A stretch of 64,000 nt of DNA from Dermacentor variabilis (GCF_050947875.1 NC_134574.1:153054434-153118433); one strand, 5' to 3'; counted from the stretch's first letter, positions 1-12,147 are shown. Notes: generated from the letters alone by a model not told the origin. Program-made: numbers and translations.

Positions 1-2740
1 CTGCAAACTTCTTAATCTCATCCACCCACCTAACTTTCTGCTGCCCCCTGCTACGCTTCCCTTCCCTTGGAATCCAGTCAGTAGCCCTTAAAGACCATCG
101 GTTCTCTTCCCTCCTCATTACATGTCCTGCCCATTCCCATTTCTTTTTCTTGATTTCAACTAAGATGTCATTAACTCGCGTTTCTTCCCCCACCCAATCT
201 GCTCTTTTCTTATCCCTTAACGTTACAACCATCATTCTTCTTTCCAAAGCTCGTTGCGTCATCCTCCATTTAAGCAGAACCCTTATCGTAAACCTCCAGG
301 TTTCTGCCCCGTACGTGAGTACTGGTAAGACACAGCTGTTATGCACTTTTTCCTTGAGGGATAATTGCAACCTGTTGTTCATGATCTGAGAATGCCTGCC
401 AAACGCACCCCAGCCCACTCTTACTCTTCTGATTATTGCAGTCTCATGATTTGGATCCGCGGTCACTACCTGGCCTAAGTAGATGTATTCCCTTACCACT
501 TCCAGTGCCTCGCTACCTATAGTAAACTACTGTTCTAGACTGTTAAACTTTACTTTAGTTTTCTGCAGATTAATCTTTAGACCCACCCTTCTGCTTTGCC
601 TCTCCAGATCAGTGAGCATGCATTGCAATTGCACCCCTGAGTTACTAAGCGAGGCAATATCATCAGCGAATCGCAAGTTACTAAGATAGTCTCCATTAAC
701 TCTTATTCCGAATTCTTCACAATCCAGGTCTCTGAATACCTCCTGTAAACACGCTGTGAATAGCATTGGAGAAATCGTATCTCCCTACCTGACTCCTTTC
801 TTTATTGGGATTTTGTTGCTTTCTTTGTGGAGGACTACGGTGGCTGTGGAGCCGCTATAGATATCTTTCAGTATTTTTACATACGGCTCGTCTACACCCT
901 GATTCCGTAATGCCTCCATGACTGCTGAGGTTTCGGTTGAATCGAACGCTTTCTCGTAATCAATGAAAGCTATATATAAGGGTTGGTTATATTCTGCACA
1001 TTTCTCTATCACCTGATTGATAGTGTGAATATGGTCTATTGTTGAGTAGCCTTTACGGAATCCGGCCTGGTCCTTTGGTTGACAGAAGTCTAAGGTGTTC
1101 CTGATTCTATTTGCGATTAGCTTAGTAAATATTTTGTAGGCAACGGACAGTAAGCTGATCGGTCTATAATTTTTTCAATTCCTTGGCGTCCCCTTTCTTA
1201 TGGCTTAGGATTATATTAGCGTTCTTCCAAGAGGCCGGTACGCTCGAGGTCATGAGGCGTTGCGTATGCTGGGTGGCCAGTTTTTCTAGAACAATCTGCC
1301 CACCATTCTTCTACAAATCTGCTGTTACCTGATCCTCCCCAGTTGCCTTCCCTCTTTCCATAGCTCCCAAGGCTTTCTTTACTTCCTCCGCCGTTACTTG
1401 TGGGATTTGAAATTCCTCTAGACTATTCTCTCTTCCATTATCGTCGTGGCTGCCACTGATACTCTATAAATCTCGATAGAACTCCTCAACCACTTGAACT
1501 ATCTCATCCATATTAGTAATGATATTGCCGGTTTTGTCTCTTAACGCATACATCTAATTCTTGCCAATTCCTAGTTTCTTCTTCACTGCTTCTAGGCTTC
1601 CTCCGTTCCGGAGAGCATGTTCAATTCTATCCATGTTATACTTCCTTATGTCAGCTGTCTTACACTTGTCGATTAACTTTGAAAGTTCTGCCAGTTCTAT
1701 TCTATCTGTAGGGTTAGAGGCTTTCATACATTGGCGTTTCTTGATGAAATCTTTCGTCTCCTGCGATAGCTTACTGGTATCTTGCCTAACGGAGTTACCA
1801 CCGACTTCTATTGCACACTCCTTAATGATGCCCATAAGATTGTCGTTCGTTGTTTCAACACTAAGGTCCTCTTCCTGAGTTAAAGCCGAATACCAGTTCT
1901 GTAGCTCCATCCGGAATTCCTCTATTTTCCCTCTTACCGCTAACTCATTGATCGGCTTCTTATGTGCCAGTTTCTTCCGTTCCCTCCTCTAGTCTAGGCT
2001 AATTCGAATTCTTACCATCCTATGGTCACTGCAGCGCACCTTGCCGAGTACGTCCACATCTTGTACGATGCCAGGGTTAGCGCAGAGTATAAAGTCTGTT
2101 TCATTTCTAGTCTCGTCATTCTGACTCCTTCACGTCCACTTTCGGCTATCCCGCTTGCGGAAGAAGGTATTCATTATCCGCATATTATTCTGTTCGGCAA
2201 AGTCTATTAATAACTCTGCCCTGCTATTCCTAGTGCCTATGCCATATTGCCCCACTGACTTATCTCCAGCCTGCTTCTTGCCTACCTTCGGATTGAAGTC
2301 GCCCATCAGTATAGTGTGTTTTGTTTTGACTTTACCAATCGCCGATTCCACGTCTTCATAGAAGCTTTCGACTTCCTGGTCATCATGACTGGATGTAAGG
2401 GCGTAGACCTGTACGACCTTCAATTTGTGCCTCTTATTAAGTATCACAACAAGACCTGCCACCCTCTCGTTAATGCTATAGAATTCCTGTATGTTACCAG
2501 CTATATTCTTATTAATCAGGAATCCGACTCCTAGTCCTCGTCTCTCCGCTAAGCCCCGGTAGCACAGGACGTGCCCACTTTTTAGCACTGTATATGCTTC
2601 ATTTGTCCTCCTAACTTCACTGAGCCGTATTATATCCCATTTACTGCCCTCTAATTCCTCCAATAGCACTGCTAGACTCGCCTTACTAGATAACGTTCTA
2701 GCATTAAACATTGCCAGGTTCAGATTCCAATGGTGGCCTG
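1..2740 (-). mobile_element. RTE-clade LINE, copy 1 (3' end outside window)
   Basis: A non-LTR retrotransposon reads right to left. An APE-type endonuclease lies at about 2711-2130, with FNARTL near its start and the catalytic-type MGDFNPKVG. An endonuclease-RT linker follows at 1910-1554, then reverse transcriptase at about 1450-400 (IEKCAEYNQPLYIAF, DYEKAFDS, FADDIASLSNSG). The C-terminal part runs to base 1. By comparison with the copy at 3140-4392, only about 110 bases of the 3' end, including the ATC-repeat tail, are missing from the window. Many stops and frameshifts make it non-functional. Its 5' end abuts a different LINE endonuclease at about 2740, so it inserted into that element. 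RTE assignment rests on the RT motifs, the C-terminal GRQKVRWAD-type domain and the tail of the sister copies. Confidence 0.85.
2130..2711 (-). pseudogene. RTE endonuclease domain, broken
   Basis: This 193-residue open stretch is the endonuclease of RTE copy 1. It starts at the usual FNARTLSSK block, contains SEVRR (the QE-like block is altered to SEV), GVGFLIN, VYALTSS and the catalytic MGDFNPKVGK, and ends near FRKRDSRKWT. The SDH-containing end continues in another frame below 2130, so the protein is interrupted. In intact elements this domain nicks target DNA to prime reverse transcription. Confidence 0.75.
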
Positions 2741-3139
2741 TTGTCAGTATAGCCGTCTAAATCTTGTATGTGGGCATTCATGTGACCTAATAGGATAATT
2801 TCAGCAGCATTCCCGAAACCCTTGATATCAATGCTTATGCATTCCACTAACTCTTTATTCTTCTCTGTGCAATTATTTCCGGTCCACGAATACGTAACGC
2901 CCAGCCAAGTTTTTTTTCCACTCATTGTGCCTAATAACCAAAGATGCTCTTGACATTTTGAATTTACTCTTTTGCATTTGGCTCCACGATGGATGAGCAT
3001 TCCGACTACCCCTCCCTTTCTTTCCGACTTAGTTCTGTTGCACCCTTCCCAAATATAATTCTCAATCGCTGGCGGCTCTTCTGAGTCTCTATGGTGCGTT
3101 TATGTTACCGCACACACTCCTATTTGTTCGCTATTTAAT
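2741..3139 (-). mobile_element. Endonuclease part of the esterase-type LINE (host of nested insertions)
   Basis: The minus-strand reading contains GMLIHRGAKCKRV, TWLGVTYSWTG and ILLGHMNAHIQDLDGYTD. This is an APE-type LINE endonuclease of a family different from RTE; the usual GDMNAH has become GHMNAH. It is the continuation of the ORF1/endonuclease start at 4393-5490, from which it was separated by the RTE insertion at 3140-4392. Joining across the 10-bp duplication keeps the reading frame apart from one stop. It is cut again at about 2740 by RTE copy 1, so the rest of this element should lie left of the window. Confidence 0.7.
3130..3139. repeat. Left copy of target-site duplication CGCTATTTAA
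   Basis: Ten bases identical to 4393-4402, bordering RTE copy 2. Confidence 0.75.
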
Positions 3140-4392
3140 CATCATCATCATCATCAGCCTGGTTACGCCCACTGCAGGGCAAAGGCCTCTCCCATACTTC
3201 TCGAACAACCCCGGCCATGTACTAATTGTAGCCATGTCGTCCCTGCAAACTTCTTAATCTCATCCGCCCACCTAACTTTCTGCCGCCCCCGGCTACGTTT
3301 CCCTTCCCTTGGAATCCACTCTGTAACCCTTAATGACCGTCGGTTATCTTCCCTCCTCATTACATGTCCTGCCCATGCCCCATTTCTTTTTCTTGATTTC
3401 AACTAAGATGTCATTAACTCGCGTTTGTTCCCCCACCCAATCTGCTCTTTTCTTATCCCTTAACGTTACACCCTTCATTCTTCTTTCCATAGCTCGTTTC
3501 GTCGTCCTCAATTTTAGCAGAGCCCTTTTCGTAACCCTCCAGGTTTCTGCCCCGTAGGTGAGTACTGGTAAGACATAGCTATTATACACTTTTCTCTTGA
3601 GGGATAATGGCAACCAGCTGTTCATGATCTGAGAATGCCTCCCAAACGCACCCCAGCCCATTCTTATTCTTCTGATTATTTCCGTCTCATGATCCGGATC
3701 CGCCGTCACTACCTACCCTAAGTAGATGTATTCCCTTGCCACTTCCAGTGCCTCACTACCTATTGTAAATTGCTGTTCTCTTTTGAGACTGTTAAACATT
3801 ACTTTAGTTTTCTGCAGATTTATTTTTAGACCCACTCTTCTGCTTTGCCTCTCCAGGTCGGTGAGCATGCATTGCAATTGGTCCCCTGAGTTACTAAGCA
3901 AGGCAATATCATCAGCGAATCGCAAGTTACTAAGGTATTCTCCATTAACTTTTATCCCCAATTCTTCCCAATCCAGGTCTCTGAATACCTCCTGTAAACA
4001 CGCTATGAATAGCATTGGAGAGATCGTATGTCCCTGCGTGACGCCTTTCTTTATTGGGATTTTGTTGCTTTCTTTATAGAGGACTACGGTGGCTGTGGAG
4101 CTGCTATAGATATGTTTCAGTAGTTTTACATACGGCTCGTCTACACCCTGATTCCGTAATGCCTCCATGGCTACTGAGATTTCGACAGAATCAAACGCTT
4201 TCTCGTGATGAATGAAAGCTATATATAAGGGTTGGTTATATTCCGCACACTTCTCTATCACCTGATTGATAGTGTGGATATGGTCTATTGTTGAATAGCC
4301 TTTACTGAATCCTGCCTGATCCTTTGCTTGACAGAAGTCTAAAGTGTTCCTGATTCTATTTGCGATTACCTTAGTAAATAGTTTGTAGGATC
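3140..4392 (-). mobile_element. RTE-clade LINE, copy 2, 5'-truncated, with target-site duplication
   Basis: The 3' tail is an ATC repeat at 3138-3158, followed inward by the conserved RTE 3' segment (CAGCCTGGTTACGCCCACTG). The C-terminal domain is at 3163-3709 and reverse transcriptase at 3713-4390 (AFIHHEKAFDS, QGHTISPMLF, FADDIALLSNSG). The element stops abruptly at about 4392 inside the RT N-terminus (LFTKVIANRIRN). The 10-mer CGCTATTTAA occurs on both sides (3130-3139 and 4393-4402), which fits a target-site duplication. The first D of the RT active-site block is altered (FIHHEKAFD for FIDYEKAFD), and frames are broken near 3710. Confidence 0.85.
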
Positions 4393-4402
4393 CGCTATTT
4401 AA
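4393..4402. repeat. Right copy of target-site duplication CGCTATTTAA
   Basis: Ten bases identical to 3130-3139. This lies at the truncated 5' end of RTE copy 2 and belongs to the interrupted esterase-type LINE. Confidence 0.75.
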
Positions 4403-5490
4403 CTGTTCCTCAATGTCTGCCCACTTTTCGTTTCTTCTGCCGCCCTGCATGTTTATGTAGCTTATTGCATGGCGAGCTCTCTTTCTTGCTCTCCTCCTTT
4501 TTCTGTTGACGGCGATGCTCTTCTGAGGTTGCCCTAGGGGACCTTCTTCATTACTACCTACTCTGGCCTCCTCAGAGCCCGTGGGCCCCCTAAAAAGCAA
4601 CAACGCCACCACCAAGTCGCCAGCCCGCTTCTCGTGCCAACCTGTAATTGAAGTGCATCCTGTCTCGTTGAAAACTTCCACACCTTCTCACTTCCTTGTT
4701 TACTTCGACAACCTCGAAGCCTTTCTCTCGGCTCATTTTTCATATCGCCTCATTAGCAGCCACTGCTGCTCTTCGAACGTCACTGTCACGTACAAGCACC
4801 TACGGCACCGTGCACACCACGATCAGGGGACAGCTCGCGCAAGTCGACCACCCCCTTCGCCATGCGCTGGGCTAATCCTGTCACTTTCCTGTTTAGGACG
4901 TCATGTAGCCCACCTGCTGCTATGACAAGGTTGCGCACGTGGGCATTTTCCGCGAGCTTTTCTTTTGCTCGCTCCATGACAGAGCCCAGTGTCCGCCCTG
5001 GAAATGTCCCTACCTCCACTCTTTTATCGCGTTTCACCCTCTCCACAATTGCTTTTCAGCACCCAGCCAGGTTTGAGTCACCGGCGATAATCACCCTTTT
5101 ACTCTCTCCTACTTCTCCCTGCTTCCCTTTTTCCTTTGTCCTCGTTCACATTGGCGGCCCTGTTCAGCTTTTCCTGGGCTGCTTCAAGTATTTATTCAAC
5201 GACCTTCCGTGCATCACACTCCCAGTTTAGCTCATTTTTTGAGCTGTTCCACCTGTTTGAAAAGCTCTTCCTGGAAGGCCTCCATTTTCTGCACCCTAGT
5301 ATCGACATCACAGTGTGTGCCGGTTGACTCAGTTCCCTCTACATTCTCATCCGTGCCCTCATCTCCCTTGAGGGACCCCCGCGCACTGACTGCTTTCCCG
5401 GCTTTCTTGCCATGTATTGCACGGCTTTTTCTGGTACAAATACTGTAATAATGTAATAATGAAGAGCACGTGCCTTTTAGCAAAAACCGA
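4393..5490 (-). mobile_element. Esterase-type LINE: ORF1 with coiled coil and GDS/SGNH domain, start of ORF2
   Basis: Reading leftward from about 5483 there is a charged, probably coiled-coil segment (VQKMEAFQEELFKQVEQLK). An SGNH-esterase-like block I follows at about 5100 (VIIAGDSNLAGC), then FPGRTLGSVMERAKEKLAEN, and the block-III-like IAGGLHDVLN. The segment ends with LLGGPRALRRPE-like sequence and a basic stretch leading into YINMQGGRRNEKWADIEEQL, the endonuclease start. GDS-motif esterase domains are known in ORF1 of CR1/L2-type LINEs, and this version is common in tick genomes. A TGA follows GDSNLAGC and several frameshifts are present, so it is a relic. The rest of the endonuclease is at 2741-3139. 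Confidence 0.7.
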
Positions 5491-5639
5491 TATGCACAGG
5501 ATCCAAATATTCAAAATGACGCAAAGCAACTCTCACCACTGTTTCAAAAGCAATCAATGCTGCGGAGACCCAAGATATGACACGCTCTCGCACGCGCTCA
5601 ATCACGCGCCCACGCTCTCACTTTCCTTCCAAAACACGC

Positions 5640-5765
5640 ATAGTAAAACCACTAATAGCGATTCGTCTCAACTATTAGTCAACTATTAGTAGTATATTAG
5701 TAATCAACTCAACTATTAGTAGTCTCGACTATTACTAATAGCTATTAGTGTCTCTAATAACTCAA
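5640..5765. repeat. CTATTAGT-rich cluster
   Basis: The motif CTATTAGT and its near-complement ACTAATAG recur at least eight times in about 125 bases, giving many overlapping small palindromes. No coding potential is seen. The bases just before it (5491-5640) show nothing recognisable apart from a CACGCGCTC-like run at 5580-5620. Confidence 0.5.
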
Positions 5766-5814
5766 CGTCCCACCCGGCTGCACGTGCTGAAGCACGTGGC
5801 GCGAAAGGGTTCTC

Positions 5815-6264
5815 TAACTGTCATGCAAAACTATATGTGCACGAAACAAACCCGCGCACACGAAATACGAGAAGCAAAAAAGGAAAAAATAAAACCACCC
5901 AATTACTATTTAAAGGAAAAAAAAACGTCAAATCAAAAACAGAAGCAAGCTCAAAGCATGCACAAAAACTTATGATTTCGTCGCCGCCACGGAGCCAAGA
6001 AAAGCCACGTCCATTCGCCACAAAATCTCAAGCAACACCATTAGGCCGCATTATGCGGTTTAGGGCGCCCCCTCATGGAGGCCTCGTGCACTCGCTATCA
6101 TAGTCATTATATAAGGTCGAGGTTCTGCGCCCCTCTGGTAGTCGTTCTGTGGCCGGCTTTGCAGCATCTCATGCTGCGTGAGTAAGACGTACGTGTAATG
6201 TTGTTCGGGTGTTTGAGCTGTCCCCTTTGACGCTACAGTGGGGAAACAGCACGATACACCCACA
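5815..6264 (+). mobile_element. Candidate 5' LTR with primer-binding site
   Basis: A TATA-like ATATAAGG lies at 6110-6117, followed by an LTR-like leader that ends ...CACA at 6261-6264. Two bases later comes CGGCGCCCAACG (6268-6279), close to the tRNA-Lys type primer-binding site TGGCGCCCAACG. I cannot see the left LTR boundary, so the start given is a guess. No gag or pol is recognisable to the right (6280-6900 holds nothing I can identify), so this would be a decayed fragment. It could also be chance similarity. Confidence 0.25.
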
Positions 6265-6901
6265 TTCCGGCGCCCAACGCGTTGTCAACATCCCCTCTGT
6301 AACAATGCATCAAAATAGATGTCAATTTCCTGGCGGTCGTCATTAAACCTAGCCTCGTAATAATGGATTCAAAGTGGTGTCCGCATGTCCCCACTACAGA
6401 TATATGAACTGCCGAAGTTAAGGTATCAGTTGAAAGTGCATCGCTCTCTGCTGTCGCCTCCTTCTCTCTTCGAAAACTTCCCGCCACTTCCATCATGCCC
6501 TTTCAGCAGCTAGCTTAACGTAAAATTCTTCTGTCATAGTGCTGTGCAGAGAGAGAGAGACAGAGGCATAATTTACTATAAAAGCAGAGAGGTCGGCCTG
6601 AGCTAGCATGTTCTGCCCTGCTACTTTGCGCAGGTAAAGAAGGAAAGGGGCCAGAAGAGAGTGATGAAAGAAGATGATCAGGACATGAAGAAAGGATGCA
6701 TATATACACTAATACAGTGGTTTCCTTAAAGCCTTTTGTTTAGTCCGGTCATTTTAAAGTAGTTGAGAGCAGCCCTTGTAGGAATTGATGCTACTGTATG
6801 GTCACACATTTCAGTACTGCTGTGCAAACTTGCATAAGAGTGCGCCAAAGTGCTGATGCTTTATAAGAAACTGATACCCGGAACTTGGCTTTCAGTCTTA
6901 C

Positions 6902-7131
6902 TTACCCACACTCGAATGTGCAGAAGGTCTTTTTGAGGAAGAAATTAGTTATGTTCGTCCAATATTTCGGAAGTCCGCAAATCGAGTAATTTTGGCATTT
7001 CATCGAGGTCACATTGTAGAAGTACGCCACACGTCCACCAATTGGGCGCTTGGTCGTCGACGGGGTGTTTGCAGCGTTGAGTTCTTTGCAAGTGTCTATC
7101 GGATACCCCACACATATCTTAGCATCTTGAC
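6902..7131 (-). CDS. Kunitz-type secreted protein, second (terminal) Kunitz exon
   Basis: This exon encodes about 75 residues and a stop. It begins after an acceptor (pyrimidine-rich stretch, then AATTTAG at 7132) in phase 1. Six cysteines follow the Kunitz/BPTI layout: ICVGYPIDTC near the start, AYFYNVTSMKC at the position of the BPTI RYFYNAKAGLC block, an extra YSIC, then NITNFFLKKTFCTFECG and TAA. The NxF and CxxxC ends match the family; the first loop is longer than in BPTI (30 rather than 15 residues between cysteines 2 and 3). Kunitz domains inhibit serine proteases, and secreted tick versions act in saliva. The reactive-site residue cannot be assigned confidently. The exon is in phase with the exon at 16701-16904. 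A GTAAGT overlaps the stop, so continuation by splicing is possible but less likely. Confidence 0.65.
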
Positions 7132-7861
7132 CTAAATTTATTGAGAAGAAAGATTACCATTCTGTCATTATAGCCATGTGCAGATCATATTGAAGTCTAT
7201 GTGAAGCGCAGCGTTCGTGAAGCGGTTAAATAAATGCTATATAACCTAATTTGATGCAAACAATTGTCTTTATTTTATTGCAACATACAACGTGCAATTT
7301 CTTTTTGCACCGCACAGGTAGCAACTTTAACGTCATCCAATGATTATATTTATGCAACCCTGCACAAGCTCGCAAATGTATACAACATTAGGCACCATAA
7401 TCTAAAGCAACTAAAAAGTGCAGATGTGTGACACCGGCAATAAGCAAAATTTTTTTCATCGCTGTTCTCTCAGCAGGACCGCGCAGTGCACCTCATGCTT
7501 TACAACATCGAGAAAATAATATTGATAGCCGAAAAACGCAGTCAACGAATTTTCCACAAAAGACACGCTATCGTACCTTTTTTTCACTACTGTATATCCT
7601 TCGACATACTAGCTCGCTGACGTACCCATGAACGCGGAACCGTCGTGGGCTAGCCAAAGAAAGCTCCATTTTATTAAAGGTAGCACAAGCGATGTCAGTA
7701 GGCGGACTGCTTGAGCCTGCATGCACTAACCTCCGTGAAAAGTTTTAACCCGCGGATATAGAACGCCGCACAAAGAGCGTAAATCTTAGCATAACAAAAT
7801 ATGGACTCATTGAGCTAAGCCTAGTCATTGTCCTTCTTTACTGCCGGAAATGTGATTTTTT

Positions 7862-8434
7862 ACAGCGCAGCTCTTAGGTGCGCGTTCCCGCGGCGAGCGT
7901 CGGCGTCGTCTCTCGGCGTCGTCGTAACCGAGCGAACGAGCACAGCAAAGGATGAAAGAGCGAATGTGAAGCGAGGGCGAAAGACAGCGATAGCGAAGAG
8001 AGTGCGAGGAAGAAAGCGGAGGGAGAGGGTGCAGCGGAGCCAAGAGGCAGAAATGGGAGAACGAGGGTATGGCGAAAGCGTCAGAAGAAAGACGTAGTGC
8101 CGCGAAAGACGGGCTTTTCGGCTACAATGGCACGAGGTTGTGCCATAGTTGCCCGCGTCATCTGTTCACCGCTGACGCCACCGATACCATATATGGAAAC
8201 AAAGCGCTGCATGAGTGGAGGACTGTCTGCGGCGGCTGCTGTGAATCGCGCCCATGCGTCACCCGTGCACAGCCTTCGCGATCTCCCGATTAGCGAGGCT
8301 GTCGCGCCGCATTTCGCTCCGTTTTCAACGCACCGCACGAGACAGATTGGGCGCGCCAGCCAATACATCGCGAATTGTAAACGCACATACAGCCGCGCTC
8401 AAATTTCGCCTTAGGGAGTATCGTAATCGGCAGT
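7862..8434 (+). repeat. Abundant dispersed repeat, copy 1
   Basis: This GC-rich segment runs from GCAGCTCTTAGGTGCGCG to the TTAGGGAGTATCGTAATCGG area. It is clearly homologous in the same orientation to 47998-48592, sharing blocks such as GAGCGAACGAGCACAG, ATATATGGAAACAAAGC, CCAGCCAATACATCGCGA and CAAATTTCGC. Open frames on both strands differ between copies and are not conserved as protein. I recall this sequence as frequent in tick genomes; its class is unknown to me. Confidence 0.75.
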
Positions 8435-8612
8435 GAACTTTTTCGATGATTGCATGTGTGCATTTTTATTGTTGTTAATTCAACGGAGAGGCTACCGCCT
8501 TTAGTGGCACCGGCTATTCCTATTCGCAAGGCAGACCAAAACACTAAAGCGCGTTAAGCAGTAAAAACCCTGAAGGAGCCCGAATGTATCCCGAACGTTT
8601 TCGAAGTTTCGC

Positions 8613-11190
8613 AGTCAAATTCAAATTTAAATTCTTTATTTCTGCCTTGTACAGATTCAGACAGCGGAGGCGCAGGAAAAGCAGTCAGAAACAGCTTGAC
8701 AAAGCCGCAGCCCTCTTTCGCTTGGCAGCACCTTCACAGCAAGGCTATTAAAATAAAGGTAATTGCAGTCCAATAACAATTATACAATATAACAATGAAC
8801 AAGTACACAAGAAAACATAAAATTACACAATATTTAGAGAATATTCCCCACAAAGGAAAACAGAACCTACATAGTAACATACATAACACGCAAAGCACTG
8901 TTTCACGCAATGAAGAGATCGAAATTAATATATACATAAGCCATTAAGAGAGAAGGAAGAGTGAATTGCAGGCGTTCTCTATTGGAATTTATTCTAGGGG
9001 TCGGCACTACCCAATTCTCCGCACACCTTGTCTTGTAGGTTGCTTCTCGGGTACGCAAATCAGCAAGGTAACGTATGTGATTTACGTTCTCCGTGTTTCC
9101 AGTTTAAACCAGACACTCAAGTGGTATTTGTACAAGTTGTGCATCTTCAGCACACTACTTTGCAGAAAGAGATCCGCACTCGGTGAGACCCAGGGGACGT
9201 TGTGAACATGACGAAGGAACTTCATCTGCAATATGTAGATGCGCTGAAGACAGCTAATTGTGGCTGTGCCTCACACTAAATGACGATAGTTTAAATAGGA
9301 GTAAAAAAAGGGAATTATTACTGGCCTTGGAAGAACGTATCTGAGCCGACCTACGACCCCAGTTATTTAAGCCTGTTTCGTCGTGATATGGTACAAGTGA
9401 TGTTCCCAAGACATACAGGAGGAAAATCTACTCCGAGACATTTAAATTGCTCAACCAGATCTATAAGTCGTGAATTTAGCTTAATCTCGAGGGAGGAGGG
9501 AACTGGTTTATTTTTAGGGTGGAATATGACAGCTTGTCTCTTTTCATATATACGCAGGCACTTGGATTTGGACCATTTTTGTAACTCCTTCATAGTGTCA
9601 TTGCATTCCCGAACAACAAGAGCAAATCATTTCCAGCAAAAAAAGGTGCTAATATCACCAGCGCGTAGATAATAAATTTAGCATTGGAGGTAATGTTGGA
9701 GATATCATTAAGGTACATATTAAATAGTAATGGTCCCAGCATACTGCCCTGTGGAACGCCAGAAATACCATATTTTAGTTCAGATTTCATATTCTCTTTG
9801 CAGACAGCCTCTTTTCTATGCGATAGATATGATTTAAGAAGCATTTGAGCGTGTCCCTGAAAACCATAACACTCTTAAGTTATTTAGGAGTATAGTGTGG
9901 TTCACTAAGTCGAATGCCTTCGAGAAGTCCACGAAGACACCAATAACGAAGGCTTTCTTTTCAAACTGTGTTAGTATGTATTCCTTTTATTCGAGTAGTG
10001 CTAACTCGGCAAATTTATTTTTACAAAACCTAAATTGCTTCTGTGACAGAAGATCATGCTAATTAATAAAATTAGACAACCTAGCATACAGAACTTTCTC
10101 AAGAGCTTTTGAGAACACTGGGAGTATAGATACTGGTCTATAATTTCCTAAATCATTACGGTCTCCTTTTTTATGCAGAACTATTACTTTCGCTATTTGC
10201 ATTTTGTTAGAAAATGTGCTGGTAGCTAAGCATAAGTTAAATATATCTTCAATAACAGGCGCAGTGACTCCTACAACATGCTTCACAGGCCTTACTTGAA
10301 TGCCGTCAATGTCGTGGCTACGGCTGTTATTAAGGTTTTGTATTACTGATATAACTTCTTCTATTGTAACCAGGTTCAGAAATATCATGCCATTATTGTA
10401 AGAATTATTGTATTTACTAGGAACATCTGGCGGGTTATGAGCTAGGGTCGTAAAAAATTGTTAAAGGCATCTACTAGCTCGTCTCTAGATATATCTTATT
10501 ATCTAGCTGTAGCGAACTTGGGGCAGCTTGTCGTTGTTCACATCAGAGTAGGAAATTTAATCTTGACCACAGCAAACAGTGTCGACCCCTTTTTAACTTC
10601 AAGTAATGTAGAGTAGTATTCCGCGCGTTCTGGTGTAGTTTTTTTTTTTTTTTGTTAACCTATTCCTGTATTTCCTAAATATCCGCAGGTCATCTGCTGG
10701 ACGTGAACTTAAGACGATTTTGTAAAGCTTGTTTTTCATTTTAATTTTTTGGCGAAACTCAGATGTTACCCAAGGTTTGCGAGTTTTACGTTTTGATCCA
10801 CGCACTTTTAATAGGAAGCAGGAATGGTAGAGCTGTTTGATTACTTGGAGAAACTCATTGTAAGCCTCGCTTGCGTCACTAGCAATGCCAGTGTTATCCA
10901 ACTGAACTTGTGCCGGTGAGTTGCGAAAGGAATTAGGGGCATCATTAGTTATACACTGGTACTTTGTTTTTTCCTGTCGGTACTTTACCGCTCCAGCTTA
11001 TGAATACTTATGCTTATGCTTATGAATACTGGGAGGTGTTAGCTGACTGCGCATGATATTACGCCTGTTTCAGCTATTGGTGGGGAGGAGTTCGTAATCA
11101 CCAGATCGAAAGGAGACGCACTTTCTGGTGTGACCCTTGTTGTTTAAGAAAGGCACAAAAGAGAGTCAATGGGCACTCAAAGCCATATAC
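8613..11190 (-). mobile_element. CR1/L2-type LINE, 5'-truncated
   Basis: The minus strand begins in the endonuclease C-terminus at about 11170-11030 (SASPFDLVITNSS, then HLPVF). A linker follows at 10901-10599 (KTRKPWVTSEFRQKIK), then reverse transcriptase (NYRPVSILPVFSKALEKV at about 10120, SGVPQGSMLGPLLF at about 9740, LVEQFKCLGVDF at about 9430). The degraded C-terminus runs to about 8950. The 3' end has AATAAAG followed by an AATTTG-rich tail at 8613-8640. The YADD-type motif is destroyed (FIIYAL) and frames are broken, so it is dead. It lies in the Kunitz intron on the same strand as the gene. Confidence 0.8.
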
Positions 11191-11580
11191 AGTTCCGCAA
11201 CTAAATTAAGTAAGAGGCATTACACATCAGAGTCAAGCAGAGCTCATGTCAACCTGCTTGCAGTACAGACGGTGACTGCAGCGCCGCTGTATCAATGAAA
11301 CGCGAAGCGTACCGCCGCTGCTTATCTGCGCTTTGGGGAGGCTTCGCGTCGTGGTGCGGCCTGTGGATGAAGCGCGAATAGCCGAAGTAGCGTCGCTATG
11401 GTCGCTGAGCAGGCTATATAGCATGCAAAAATAAAAATAATACTGGCAAACAGGGGCTTCAGGAGAGGATTCTGCTATAACAGTTGGGCGCAGAATCTCC
11501 TGGGCAACCGAGAGGCAGCGGAGAATCAAAGCTAAAGCCAGGGGCTAGGGGGCGGAGGGGGGGGGGGATATGTTGTATGT

Positions 11581-11712
11581 GTCCACTAAGTGAAACTCCA
11601 TTTCAGCGCGCACTGATAGCATAGAGTTCGAAGCCGGTAGGGCAGGCGCTAATCGTCACCACCGGCTCGCAAGCTCTATAGATTCGTCAGTTGAAATGGA
11701 CAGTCCACGTAG
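11581..11712. repeat. Imperfect inverted repeat
   Basis: Arms containing CCATTTCA...CTGAT...TAGAGTTCGAAGCCGGT and their approximate complement (ACCGGCTCGCAAGCTCTAT...CAGTTGAAATGG) surround a short loop. No transposase is visible. 11230-11580 holds nothing recognised. Confidence 0.4.
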
Positions 11713-12058
11713 TCGACACTTACAAAATACCGTCACCCCCTCCCCCCCCCCCGCAGGGCAGCACGTGAGTTGGAGCAGCCGAGGCCGAAGAGTACCCAGC
11801 GATCGCGTAGTTTGCATACAAGATTCGCTATTCGCCTATCGCGGAGAGCCGAACTTACACACCCTCGGCATGTTGGGGCCCTCGAGGAGCCCCCAACCCC
11901 CATGCACCACTCCAGAGTAAGTACCTGTATTTTGTTAATGTCCACCCAGTGGACTGTCGATATCAGCCGCCGCTGATTGGCTGGAGCTGTAGGAGCGAGG
12001 GGGCACGCTGGGGGCACCTGCCTCCTCCTCGCTGCTGGTACGCCAGCCCAGTAAATCA

Positions 12059-12059
<1 letters not shown>

Positions 12060-12147
<88 letters not shown>
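12060..12147. repeat. (TA)n microsatellite
   Basis: An uninterrupted AT dinucleotide run of about 87 bases. Confidence 0.98.

Noticed and set aside
7828..8436. Several overlapping open frames on both strands
   Set aside because: They fall in the abundant GC-rich dispersed repeat and differ from the frames of the copy at 47998-48592.
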